Assembly: GCA_013112725.1 (NCBI GenBank)
Contig: JABFFZ010000041.1
Location: forward strand, 1 to 49,444
From: Chloroflexota bacterium
GTDB lineage: Bacteria; Chloroflexota; Anaerolineae; Promineifilales; Promineifilaceae
Direction: 5' to 3'
Length of the DNA: 49,444 bases
In this document: positions 24,158-31,865 of the stretch, one piece after another
Position numbering within the stretch: the stretch's first letter is position 1
Layout of the letters: each line of letters starts with the position of its first letter
Position numbers and translations under genes: made by a program
The notes under the pieces: model-generated
Told to the model about the DNA's origin: nothing
What the model saw: the letters and a program-made list of their open reading frames with translations, nothing else
Databases searched by the model: none

Positions 24158-24990
24158 CCGAAAACAGCAACCCATCCAGCCGTCGTCCACGCCTGGCGTT
24201 TGGTCTGGCCATTCCCATTGGCGTCATGGGCGGGCTGATTGGCCTGGGCGGGGCCGAGTTTCGCCTACCCGTGTTGGCCGGGTCATTGGGCTACTCCGCC
24301 CGCCAGGCCGTGCCCCTCAACCTGGCCGTCAGTTTAATCACCGTCATCACCTCGCTGCTCATTCGCGGCTGGACGCTTTCCTATGAACCACTCTCCCCCT
24401 ATCTACCGGCCATTTTTGCCCTGATTGCCGGGGCAGTGGTCATGGCCTACGTTGGCGCGACCCTGGCGCGCCGTATCTCCGCCGCCCAACTGGAGCGGGC
24501 CATTCTGGTGCTGCTGCTGCTGATAGGCGTGGCGCTCATTATCGAGGGCTTTTTGCCACAGACCCTCCCGGCGCTGCTGCCAGACACACCAGTCTGGCAC
24601 ATTGCGGCTGGCCTCTTGTTTGGCATAGCCATCGGTCTGGTGAGCAGCCTGCTGGGTGTGGCCGGAGGCGAAATTATCATTCCCACGCTCATCTTTGCCT
24701 ATGGCGTGGATGTGAAAACGGCCGGTACCGCCAGCCTGCTCATCAGCCTGCCGACCATCCTCGTCGGCCTGCTGCGTTACCAGCGGCAGGGCGCACTGAG
24801 CGACCGGCAGGCGCTGAAAGAAACGGTGGCCCCGATGGGCGTTGGTTCGGTGATTGGGGCCATCGTAGGCGGCTTGCTGGTGGGCATTGTGCCCGCTTCC
24901 TGGTTAAAAGTTGGCCTGGGCGTCATCCTGATCATTTCCGCCTACCGCACCTTCGGCCATACCAAACACAAGAATGAAACCCGTTCGTAG
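24154..24990 (+). CDS. TauE/SafE-family membrane exporter
   Basis: This 278-residue protein has eight or so hydrophobic helices and the family hallmark GxxGxGGAxxxxP-like start (GLIGLGGAEFRLPVL), repeated in the second half (LLGVAGGEIIIPTLI). TauE/SafE proteins move sulfite, sulfoacetate or other small organic sulfur anions. It is coupled to padR by start-stop overlap and lies upstream of modABC, from which it is separated by a leader element. Anion specificity cannot be read from the sequence. Confidence 0.87.
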   Translation: MTENSNPSSRRPRLAFGLAIPIGVMGGLIGLGGAEFRLPVLAGSLGYSARQAVPLNLAVSLITVITSLLIRGWTLSYEPLSPYLPAIFALIAGAVVMAYVGATLARRISAAQLERAILVLLLLIGVALIIEGFLPQTLPALLPDTPVWHIAAGLLFGIAIGLVSSLLGVAGGEIIIPTLIFAYGVDVKTAGTASLLISLPTILVGLLRYQRQGALSDRQALKETVAPMGVGSVIGAIVGGLLVGIVPASWLKVGLGVILIISAYRTFGHTKHKNETRS

Positions 24991-25033
24991 TAGGCACTTT
25001 AGTGCCGTCAGAAGGCGATAAATCGCCTACTAC
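24987..25033 (+). repeat. 47-bp double-palindrome leader element, copy 2 (upstream of modA)
   Basis: This copy has the same bounds (GTAGTAGGC / GCCTACTAC), palindromes and 7-nt spacer as the copy at 674-720. Reading towards the gene, GGCACT-TT-AGTGCC comes first, then GGCGAT-AA-ATCGCC. It lies 23 nt before the modA ATG. Its first bases overlap the end of the tauE gene. The two copies match at 19 of 20 bases in each arm. Confidence 0.8.
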
Positions 25034-25056
25034 AAACCTGTTTAGGAGAAGGAATC

Positions 25057-25833
25057 ATGACGCGGAAACTGTTTGTTTTATTGACCTTCTGTTTTCTGGT
25101 GGCCTGCGGCTCATCGCCCGCGGTTACGCCTATCCCGGCGGAGCCGCTTTTGGTGGCTGCCGCCAGCGATTTGCAATTTGCCTTCATCGAAATGGGCGCG
25201 GCTTTTGAGGCGGAAACCGGCCAAAAGGTCGTTTTTACCTTTGGCTCCACCGGCAACCTGACCACCCAGATCGAAAATGGCGCCCCTTTTGACATTCTGG
25301 CGGCGGCCAACATCTCCTTTGTAGACCGCCTCACGGAAAAGGGGCTGACTATCCCCGAGACGCAGCAGTTGTATGGCCAGGGGCGCATCGTGCTCGTCGT
25401 CAACCGGAATTCCGGTTTGCAAGCCACCAGCCTGGAAGATTTGTTAGACCCGGCCATCACCCGCATCGCCATCGCCAATCCGGAACACGCCCCCTATGGC
25501 CAGGCCGCCCGTGAAGCATTACAAAGCGTCGGCATATGGGCAGACATTGAGGAAAAGCTGGTGCTGGGCGAAAACGTCTCACAAACGCTGCAATATGTGC
25601 AGACCGGCGACGCGCCGGTGGGCATCGTCGCCCTTTCTATTGCCGATGTGCCGGAAGTGACCGGTACACTGCTGCCGGCCGAACTGCATGAACCGATCAA
25701 CCAGGCGTTGGCCATCATCAAAAGCACCCCACGTGAAGAAACAGCTCGCGCTTTTGTCGCCTTCGTCAACAGCCCGGCAGGGCGGGAAATTATGAAACGG
25801 TATGGTTTCTTGCTGCCGGGAGAGTTTCAATGA
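25057..25833 (+). CDS. modA: Molybdate ABC transporter substrate-binding lipoprotein
   Basis: The 258-residue protein starts with a lipoprotein signal ([10 protein letters not shown]). A type II periplasmic-binding fold follows with the ModA motifs [36 protein letters not shown] and later [10 protein letters not shown]. It captures molybdate (or tungstate) outside the membrane. AGGAGAAGG precedes the ATG. It overlaps modB by ATGA. The nearby CO dehydrogenase needs molybdenum cofactor, which gives the transporter a clear purpose. Confidence 0.88.
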   Translation: MTRKLFVLLTFCFLVACGSSPAVTPIPAEPLLVAAASDLQFAFIEMGAAFEAETGQKVVFTFGSTGNLTTQIENGAPFDILAAANISFVDRLTEKGLTIPETQQLYGQGRIVLVVNRNSGLQATSLEDLLDPAITRIAIANPEHAPYGQAAREALQSVGIWADIEEKLVLGENVSQTLQYVQTGDAPVGIVALSIADVPEVTGTLLPAELHEPINQALAIIKSTPREETARAFVAFVNSPAGREIMKRYGFLLPGEFQ

Positions 25834-26495
25834 TAACGCCCGACCTGGCCCCACTGTGGCTGTCCTTGCGCGTTTCGCTGCTGGCCACCCTGCTGGTATT
25901 TATTACCGGTCTGCCCCTGGCCTGGCTGCTGGCCCGTTACGAATTCCGAGGCAAGGAGCTGGTAAGCGGGCTGACGGCGCTGCCGCTGGTGCTGCCGCCC
26001 ACGGTAATGGGCTATTACCTGCTGGTGGCACTGGGGCAGCAAAGCCCCATTGGCCGCTGGCTGGACGCGGCCGGTTTCCCGCTGGTTTTCACCTGGCGCG
26101 GCGCGGTGGTAGCGGCTTCGGTGGCCGCCTTCCCGCTGATGGTGCTGACAGTGCGCGCCGGTTTTGAAGGGGTAAACCGGCGGCTGGAAGCCATCGCCCG
26201 CACGTTGGGCCGCTCGAACTGGGCCGTCTTTTGGCGGGTGACGATGCCCCTGACCTGGCCCTCCTTGCTGGCCGGGGCGGCGCTGACCTTTGCCCGCGCT
26301 CTGGGGGATTTTGGGGCCACGCTGATGGTGGCGGGCAACATTCCCGGCCGCACCCAAACGGCTTCGATTTACATTTACGACCTGTTGCAGGCCAACCGGC
26401 GCGTCGAGGCAGGGGCCATGGCCCTGATCATCAGCCTGATGGCCTTGCTGCTGTTCATCGTTTCCCAATCCCTGACGCGGCGGGTGCTACGTTAG
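25830..26495 (+). CDS. modB: Molybdate ABC transporter permease
   Basis: This 221-residue membrane protein has five or six helices and the permease signature for the ATPase contact ([24 protein letters not shown]-x3-G type). [14 protein letters not shown] is the diagnostic ModB/CysT segment. It lies between modA (ATGA overlap) and modC (14 nt gap). It forms the channel for molybdate. Confidence 0.92.
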   Translation: MITPDLAPLWLSLRVSLLATLLVFITGLPLAWLLARYEFRGKELVSGLTALPLVLPPTVMGYYLLVALGQQSPIGRWLDAAGFPLVFTWRGAVVAASVAAFPLMVLTVRAGFEGVNRRLEAIARTLGRSNWAVFWRVTMPLTWPSLLAGAALTFARALGDFGATLMVAGNIPGRTQTASIYIYDLLQANRRVEAGAMALIISLMALLLFIVSQSLTRRVLR

Positions 26496-26509
26496 AAGGG
26501 TAGGCGGGC

Positions 26510-27235
26510 ATGTTGCATATTCAGATTCAAAAACAACTGCGTGATTTTCCTCTGGACGTGACCCTGGAGCTACCGGCGGCGGTGACGGTACTGTTCGGCC
26601 GTTCCGGGATGGGCAAGAGCATGACGCTGGCCTGTGTGGCCGGGTTGGCCACGCCGGACGCCGGGCGGATTGTGGTCAATGGTTCTACTTTCTATGACAG
26701 CGCCAACGGCATCAACCTGCCGCCGCAGCAGCGCCGGGTGGGGTATGTGACCCAGGATTACCTGCTTTTTCCGCACCTGACGGTGGCCCAAAATGTGGCT
26801 TTTGGCCTGATAAAGCAGACGCGCCAGGAGCGGGAAACCATTGTGCAGGAAGCGTTGTCCTGGTTGGGGTTGGAGCAGTTGGCACAACAACGGCCACGCG
26901 AGTTGAGCGGCGGCCAGCAGCAGCGGGTGGCGCTGGCCCGCGCCCTGGTCATTCACCCCCAGGTGCTGCTGCTAGACGAGCCGTTCTCGGCGCTGGACAG
27001 CCCCACGCGCATCCGTTTGCGCCAGGATTTACTGCGCTTGCAGCGGGAACAGAATGTGCCGGTACTCTTTGTGACTCACGATCTGGCCGAGGCGATGCTA
27101 TTGGGGGAACAGATGGCGGTGATTGCCGACGGCCGTCTCCTACAGCTAGACACACCCCAACAGGTACGGCAGCGACCGGCCAGCCCATTGGTAGCGGAAC
27201 TGGTAGGCAGCGGCACGGCCGTGCTGCCGGTTTAA
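26510..27235 (+). CDS. modC: Molybdate ABC transporter ATPase
   Basis: The 241-residue ATPase has Walker A GRSGMGKS (30-37), signature [15 protein letters not shown], Walker [13 protein letters not shown] and the switch histidine in [10 protein letters not shown]. It is shorter than the classical 350-residue ModC because the C-terminal molybdate-binding TOBE domain is missing, so self-sensing through that domain is not expected. It ends the mod operon. Confidence 0.9.
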   Translation: MLHIQIQKQLRDFPLDVTLELPAAVTVLFGRSGMGKSMTLACVAGLATPDAGRIVVNGSTFYDSANGINLPPQQRRVGYVTQDYLLFPHLTVAQNVAFGLIKQTRQERETIVQEALSWLGLEQLAQQRPRELSGGQQQRVALARALVIHPQVLLLDEPFSALDSPTRIRLRQDLLRLQREQNVPVLFVTHDLAEAMLLGEQMAVIADGRLLQLDTPQQVRQRPASPLVAELVGSGTAVLPV

Positions 27236-27335
27236 CCCTTTTTTCAGCACCAAATATATAACCATTTTGTGTGCTACTCGTGTTATACTCTTGCTCATAG
27301 CAAACAATAGAAACTCAGATGTTATTTAGGTTGAT

Positions 27336-27785
27336 ATGAAGATTTACCTGGATGTCTGTTGTCTTAATCGGCCGTTTGACGATCAGGCACAAACCAGAAT
27401 AAGGCTAGAGTCAGAGGCTATCTTGTTGATTATCGCCCGAATGTAAGCCGGAGATTGGGAGTGGGTAAGCAGCGAGGTTGTTATTGACGAAATCGAACAA
27501 ACACCTGACCCAAAACGCCAGGAGCGCGTCCATCAATTGACTTCATATGCGCATCAATTCCATGTTTTGACAAATGCTGACGTTGCCAGAGCCAAGGCTT
27601 TGCAGAATTTAGGCTTTAACAGTATGGATGCTTTGCACCTGGCTTGCGCCGAAAACAGCCACTGCGATGTTTTCTTGACCACAGACGACAAATTAAAGCG
27701 CCGGGCTATCCGGTTACAAAAGCAGTTGTACGTGACCGTAGACAATCCCTTGCATTGGCTCACCACGCAACAGGAGGCAGAATAA
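27336..27785 (+). pseudogene. PIN-domain toxin gene with an in-frame TAA
   Basis: Reading from the ATG at 27336, the N-terminus [16 protein letters not shown] carries the first PIN-domain aspartate, and the frame is interrupted by TAA at 27444-27446 (codon 37). The same frame then continues open for 112 codons with the other PIN motifs (SSEVVIDEIEQ, FNSMDALHLACAE, DVFLTTDDKLKRRA) to 27785. One base change (for example CAA to TAA) explains the break. The RNase toxin is therefore probably inactive unless the stop is read through or a start such as TTG at 27537 yields a fragment. The companion small gene follows at once. Confidence 0.8.
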
Positions 27786-27786
27786 G

Positions 27787-27999
27787 ATGGCAACTATGAC
27801 TTTAAATGAGATTCATCAGGTTGGTTTAGCGGCATTGTCGCGCGAATTAGGGCCGGTGGGGATGGTGCGCTTTCTCCAGATGTTTGAAACTGGTTATGGT
27901 GATTACTCTCAAGAGCGCACTTTATGGCTTAAAGAACAACCGGTTGAAACCATTGCGGAACGAATCAAACGAAGGCGAATTGAGGCAGAATCGGAATAA
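27787..27999 (+). CDS. Small protein next to the PIN gene, putative antitoxin
   Basis: This 70-residue protein starts 1 nt after the PIN frame ends, with AGGAGG 9 nt before its ATG. It has a helical N-terminal part (LNEIHQVGLAALSRELGPVG), MVRFLQMFETGYGDYS in the middle and a basic, charged tail (ERIKRRRIEAESE). Proteins of this look often accompany PIN-domain genes; an antitoxin role is inferred from the pairing only. With the toxin frame broken, it may be a leftover of the module. Confidence 0.65.
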   Translation: MATMTLNEIHQVGLAALSRELGPVGMVRFLQMFETGYGDYSQERTLWLKEQPVETIAERIKRRRIEAESE

Positions 28000-28014
28000 C
28001 AAAGGATTGCTGCG

Positions 28015-28653
28015 CTAAACTAACCCCCGCCGCACCGCTTCGGCGGCGGCCTGGGCGCGGGTTTGCACGTTGAGCGTGGCAAAAATCTGGCGCAGTTTAC
28101 GTTTGACGGTGGTCTGGCTCATAAAGAGCGCCTCACCAATTTCGGCATTGCTGGCCCCCTTGACCAACAGGCGCAGAATGGCTATCTCTTCTTCATCCAG
28201 TGTGGACGGCCGTTGCCCTTGACTCTGTTCGGTCAGGGCATGGCGAATCACCTGGTCTGTCACCTGTGAACTCAGCACCTTTTCGCCCCGATGCACGGCG
28301 CGAATGGCACTTACCAGTTGATCATCGGAGACGCTTTTCAGCACGTAGCCATACGCCCCGGAGCGCAGCGCCGTCATCACATACTCCTCATCATCAAACG
28401 AGGTGAGCATGAGGACACGGGCGGCCGGCTGCTGGCGCAGAATAGCCGCCAGCACATCCAGCCCCGACTCTCCCGGCATCCGAATATCGAGCAAGATCAC
28501 ATCCGGGTGCGTTGTCTGCGCCAAACGCAAACCATCCGCGCCATTGTCTGCCTCGCCCACCAGGGTAAATTCGTGATAATTGGAGAGCAGGCTGCTAATG
28601 CCCTGGCGGACAATGGGATGGTCGTCAATGATAATGATGCGAATGGGGGTCAT
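28015..28653 (-). CDS. NarL/FixJ-family response regulator
   Basis: The 212-residue protein starts at the ATG at 28653; longer versions would translate the junction repeat. The receiver domain has Asp10/Asp11 and phospho-acceptor Asp56 (VILLDIRMP), with the conserved Lys in GYVLKSV. The LuxR-type HTH (DEEEIAILRLLVKGASNAEIGEAL ... TVKRKLRQIFATL) is slightly unusual in its second helix. The kinase gene lies directly upstream, so the two form a two-component system. Regulon unknown. Confidence 0.9.
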   Translation of the reverse strand: MTPIRIIIIDDHPIVRQGISSLLSNYHEFTLVGEADNGADGLRLAQTTHPDVILLDIRMPGESGLDVLAAILRQQPAARVLMLTSFDDEEYVMTALRSGAYGYVLKSVSDDQLVSAIRAVHRGEKVLSSQVTDQVIRHALTEQSQGQRPSTLDEEEIAILRLLVKGASNAEIGEALFMSQTTVKRKLRQIFATLNVQTRAQAAAEAVRRGLV

Positions 28654-28714
28654 AGTGGTAATTGAGTAATTGAGTAATTGGGTAATTGGGACGAACAATT
28701 ACCCAATTACTCAA
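28654..28714. repeat. Inverted repeat between kinase and regulator, unit GGTAATTGAGTAATTGA
   Basis: Four tandem GTAATTGAG/GTAATTGGG units are followed by inverse copies (CCCAATTACTCAATTAC), giving a long hairpin that fills the gap between the co-directional kinase and regulator genes. It may lower regulator expression relative to the kinase or stabilise the upstream message. Confidence 0.7.
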
Positions 28715-30001
28715 TTACATTTTTACTTCGGTGTTTTCCAGGGTGGGCACAGTTAGTGTGACCCTTGTTCCCTGTCCGGGGGCGGTATCAATCAACAGGC
28801 TGCCGCCCAGGCTTTCGGCGCGTTCTTGCATGCCCAGCAGCCCCAGGTGACCGCTGTTATGGCGCTGCACGGCCGTCAGGTCAAAACCACGGCCGTTATC
28901 CAGCACCGCCAGCCGCAAACAATCCGGTTCAAAGACCAGCGCCACCTCCGTCCGGCCAGTCTGGGCATGGACCGAGGCATTTTGCAGCGCCTCTTGCATC
29001 AGCCTGTAAATGCTGATTTCCATGCGCGAAGGCAACCGCAGCGGTTCGCCCTGCACCGTGACCACACAGGGGATGCCGGTATATTGCTCAAAGCGTTCGG
29101 CGTAACGACGCACCGCCGGGGCCAACCCCAGCGCATCCAACGTCGGCGGGCGCAAATCATGGATGATGTTTTTAATCTCCGCCTCCACCCGGTGTAGGAT
29201 GTTTTGCACCGTTTCCAGCGAATTTTCGGCCAGCGCCAGGTCGCCGTTGCCCAGCCGTTTGTGCGCCGATTTCAGTTCCAGCAGCGCCCCAATCAAGAGT
29301 TGGTTGGTGCCATCGTGCATATCCTGGGCAATGCGCTGCCGCTCCCGTTCCTGCACATCCACCGTTTCCGAGAGCAGCGTTTGTAACTGCGTCGCTTTCA
29401 TGGCCAGCGTCTCTTTGGCCTTTTCCAACTGGCGTGTGCGCCGCCGAACCTTTTGCTCTAACGCCTCATTATTCGCCTGCAACTGCTCATACAACTGCGC
29501 ATTGCGAATGACAATGGCCACCTGCGCTGCATACGTCAACAGCAGTTGTTCGTGGTCGTCTTCATACGGTTCGGGGCGGTTTGCCAGCCCAATCATACCG
29601 ATGGGTTCATCCTGGAGGCGCAGCGGCACACCCAGGAATGTGCCTACCGGCGGATGGCCGGGCGGCTGGCCCACCCGGTTGGGTTCGGTAACGGCGTCAA
29701 CCGAACGCACCGCCCGGTTTTCCAGCACGGAGCGAGCAAAGATGTTGGGACGGAGGGGGATGAGGTGGTTGTGATGGTAAAAACTGCTGCTGGGGTTGAA
29801 GCCTTGAATAGCAACGACATCGAGGGCCTTGCCGTTTACGGCCGTCAGCCCAATAAAGCCAAACTGCGATCCCGTCAGTTCCAGGCAGTGACGCAGCGCC
29901 GTATCCAGCACCGACTCCAAACTGCGCAGCGCCGACAGTTCCACTGCCATCTGGTAAAGCGCCTGTAAGCGTTGCACCTGCGCACCATTTACTTGAGTCA
30001 T
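28715..30001 (-). CDS. Soluble GAF-HisKA_3 sensor histidine kinase
   Basis: The 428-residue cytoplasmic kinase has an N-terminal GAF domain (about 15-170), a coiled coil (about 175-215), HisKA_3 with phospho-acceptor His229 (RIAQDMHDGTNQ) and a C-terminal ATPase (LMQEALQNASVHA, LDNGRGFDL, GLLGMQERAESLGG). No membrane helix is present, so it senses an internal signal. It pairs with the NarL-type regulator downstream. It resembles the kinase at 10898 in class but lacks the membrane part and the Cys-rich insert. Confidence 0.9.
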   Translation of the reverse strand: MTQVNGAQVQRLQALYQMAVELSALRSLESVLDTALRHCLELTGSQFGFIGLTAVNGKALDVVAIQGFNPSSSFYHHNHLIPLRPNIFARSVLENRAVRSVDAVTEPNRVGQPPGHPPVGTFLGVPLRLQDEPIGMIGLANRPEPYEDDHEQLLLTYAAQVAIVIRNAQLYEQLQANNEALEQKVRRRTRQLEKAKETLAMKATQLQTLLSETVDVQERERQRIAQDMHDGTNQLLIGALLELKSAHKRLGNGDLALAENSLETVQNILHRVEAEIKNIIHDLRPPTLDALGLAPAVRRYAERFEQYTGIPCVVTVQGEPLRLPSRMEISIYRLMQEALQNASVHAQTGRTEVALVFEPDCLRLAVLDNGRGFDLTAVQRHNSGHLGLLGMQERAESLGGSLLIDTAPGQGTRVTLTVPTLENTEVKM

Positions 30002-30050
30002 TCAGACAATGACGGCCGTGTTTTTTTGTGTGGGGTGTAGGGTACGGCCG

Positions 30051-31151
30051 TTACCTGCTCAACGCCACCCGCCCTGCTTCCGCAAAAATCGGCTCCTGGG
30101 CGGCCAGGGCCAGCATCTGGCGGGCCTGTTCCTTCTGCTGGCTTTCCAGATACAGCAGCCCAATAGTAAAGTAAGCGGCCGGCAGCCGTAAGCCGCCGTC
30201 AATCGCTTTTTTGTAGGAAGAAATCGCGTCGGCGATCTGGCCGCGCGCTTCAAAATCCATGCCCTGCCCCAGCGCCGCATCCCGTTCCAGTTTACTCAAA
30301 CCATTCTCGGCCGAAACATCGCTGTCGTCCTCGTCGCGGAAGATTTCTTCGGCTAATTGTTCCTGCGCCGTCCGCCGCGCCAGACTAATGGGATCGGCCG
30401 CCTTGATTTCTGGTTGGCTTTGTTGGCTACGTTCCGCTTCAAAGATGGCAGCCATCTGGCGCACCGTTTCCGTCAGGCTGTCCGCTTCCGCCTGCGCTTC
30501 CTCAGAAATTTGCGTTTGAGCGGCCGCTGCCGCTTCCTCTTCTTCCTCGCGGAAAGCGGCTTCCCCATGTTGGATCAGTTCCAACGCCTTCAACACATCA
30601 TCGTTGCCGGGGTCTAGCCTCAGGGCAGCCTGGGCCATTTGCATCGCCTTTTTCGATTCACCCTGCATCTGCAAAATGCGGGCAATGGCCAGATATTCGC
30701 GCACGGCGTCACGCACCTTGTTTTGCCGCTGGAATACCATCGCCAGCCGCCGGTGCGCCCCCAGCAAATTGGGGTCCAGGCGAATGGCGCGCTGCCAGTT
30801 ACCAATGGCTTCATCGAGTTTACGCTGCTTGAGCAAAATTTCGCCGATAGCCATATAGGTGCGGCCGGCTTCGCTGAGCTGCCCCTGCCGTTCTTGAATG
30901 TCGGCCACCTTTTTCAGATAGGTAATATCCCCTTGGGAATAACGGGCGGCTAATTTGAAACATTCTAACGCCCGGTCTAGCTGTTTCAACCCCAAACAGG
31001 CTTCGCCCAGTCCGGCGTATGGGGCCGGTTCCTGTGGAAACTCGGCAATGGCTACTCGAAATGCGCCGAAAGCCTCCTGCCAACGTTGGGCGCTGTTATA
31101 GGCCAAACCGGTTCTCATTGCTTTTTGATATTTGGTGCGATCTTTTGCCAT
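30051..31151 (-). CDS. Tetratricopeptide-repeat protein
   Basis: The 366-residue protein is built of helical TPR units from the start (YNSAQRWQEAFGAFRVAIAE, APYAGLGEACLGLKQLDRAL, and so on). About five N-terminal repeats are followed by an acidic Gln/Glu/Ala-rich linker (about 195-280) and two C-terminal repeats near ISSYKKAIDGG. No signal peptide is seen, so it is a cytoplasmic scaffold of unknown partner. It lies 49 nt upstream of the sensor kinase gene on the same strand, which makes co-transcription possible. Confidence 0.85.
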   Translation of the reverse strand: MAKDRTKYQKAMRTGLAYNSAQRWQEAFGAFRVAIAEFPQEPAPYAGLGEACLGLKQLDRALECFKLAARYSQGDITYLKKVADIQERQGQLSEAGRTYMAIGEILLKQRKLDEAIGNWQRAIRLDPNLLGAHRRLAMVFQRQNKVRDAVREYLAIARILQMQGESKKAMQMAQAALRLDPGNDDVLKALELIQHGEAAFREEEEEAAAAAQTQISEEAQAEADSLTETVRQMAAIFEAERSQQSQPEIKAADPISLARRTAQEQLAEEIFRDEDDSDVSAENGLSKLERDAALGQGMDFEARGQIADAISSYKKAIDGGLRLPAAYFTIGLLYLESQQKEQARQMLALAAQEPIFAEAGRVALSR

Positions 31152-31566
31152 AACTACTAAGCCATTTCTGAATAATGGGCACTGAATGCCAGATTGTATT
31201 CACCTCTTGAGTGGAAGGTGGGGTAAACGCTTTCCACATCGGTCATCATGGCTGCCCCCTGGGCGCAAACATAACCATATACGATGGCTGCCAGCTTCGC
31301 AAGCGGGATTGTACTAATTCCTTAGGGATGAATGCAAACAACGGCCGTTCCTATGCTGCCAATCAATCCATAACGGGTGGGGTACGGCCGTTAGTAGTCA
31401 TAATGTACTATGCGCTTCCTCTGAACTTTCACAGTTTTTTGATTGATAAGGCCCATCTTAATGATATTATGTAACTATCCAGAGCAAAGTTATTCAGTAT
31501 GTTCTGTCTTTGATCCAAAATGGCAGGCGCAACATTGAGGTAATTATTTTAAGGAAAAGAGCAATC
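31152..31566. other. 415-bp gap with one promoter candidate
   Basis: No gene is supported here. Short open frames lack ribosome sites and coding character. Two ACGGCCGT octamers (31340, 31383) are present. A promoter-like pair TTGATA-16 bp-TATTAT lies at 31443-31470, pointing to the small gene at 31567. Confidence 0.6.
31443..31470 (+). promoter_or_regulatory. Promoter TTGATA-16-TATTAT
   Basis: A good -35 (TTGATA) and -10 (TATTAT) with 16-bp spacing lie about 97 nt before the YozE-like gene. It is the only gene downstream on this strand before the terminator at 31831. Confidence 0.5.
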
Positions 31567-31797
31567 ATGACATCATTTTACCAGTGGCTAACACACCAAA
31601 AAGAACGAGATGATATTGTGGGGGATTTCGCCTTTACTGTGGGGCAACTTGAAGAGCCACAAGCCAATCGTAAAAAAATAAGCGGCCATATGTTATGGGC
31701 CACCTGGTTGATTGACCATCGGGCCACTGATGAGGTGATTGAAGCGTTTAACAGAGCCTGGCGGGAATATCAGGAACATGTGGGGTTGATGGCGTAA
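31567..31797 (+). CDS. Small YozE-SAM-like protein
   Basis: This 76-residue protein begins SFYQWLTHQKERDDIVGDFA after Met, which resembles the small YozE/SAM-like fold of Firmicutes. The remainder is helical and charged and ends with FNRAWREYQEHVGLMA. The ATG at 31567 follows AAGGAAAAG; 19 upstream codons would lack a start context. It stands alone, with its own promoter candidate and a strong terminator, so it is a monocistronic small gene. Function unknown. Confidence 0.7.
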   Translation: MTSFYQWLTHQKERDDIVGDFAFTVGQLEEPQANRKKISGHMLWATWLIDHRATDEVIEAFNRAWREYQEHVGLMA

Positions 31798-31830
31798 ACC
31801 TCAACCACCACGACCACGAAACAAACGCGG

Positions 31831-31865
31831 AAACAGCGCGGCTTTTCAGCCGCGCTGTTTTTTAT
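31831..31865. terminator. Strong rho-independent terminator, bidirectional
   Basis: ACAGCGCGGCT / AGCCGCGCTGT forms a perfect 11-bp GC-rich stem with a 4-nt loop. It is followed by six T on the plus strand and preceded by an A-rich stretch. It serves the small plus-strand gene and probably the convergent comM gene. Confidence 0.9.

Noticed and set aside
24987..25056. Molybdenum-cofactor riboswitch upstream of modA
   Set aside because: The leader is under 70 nt and is filled by the 47-bp repeat, which also precedes an unrelated gene at 655; the riboswitch is larger and more complex.
22845..28000. A mobile island carrying mod, padR-tauE and PIN genes
   Set aside because: No integrase, insertion-sequence ends or direct repeats are visible; the low octamer density alone is not enough.
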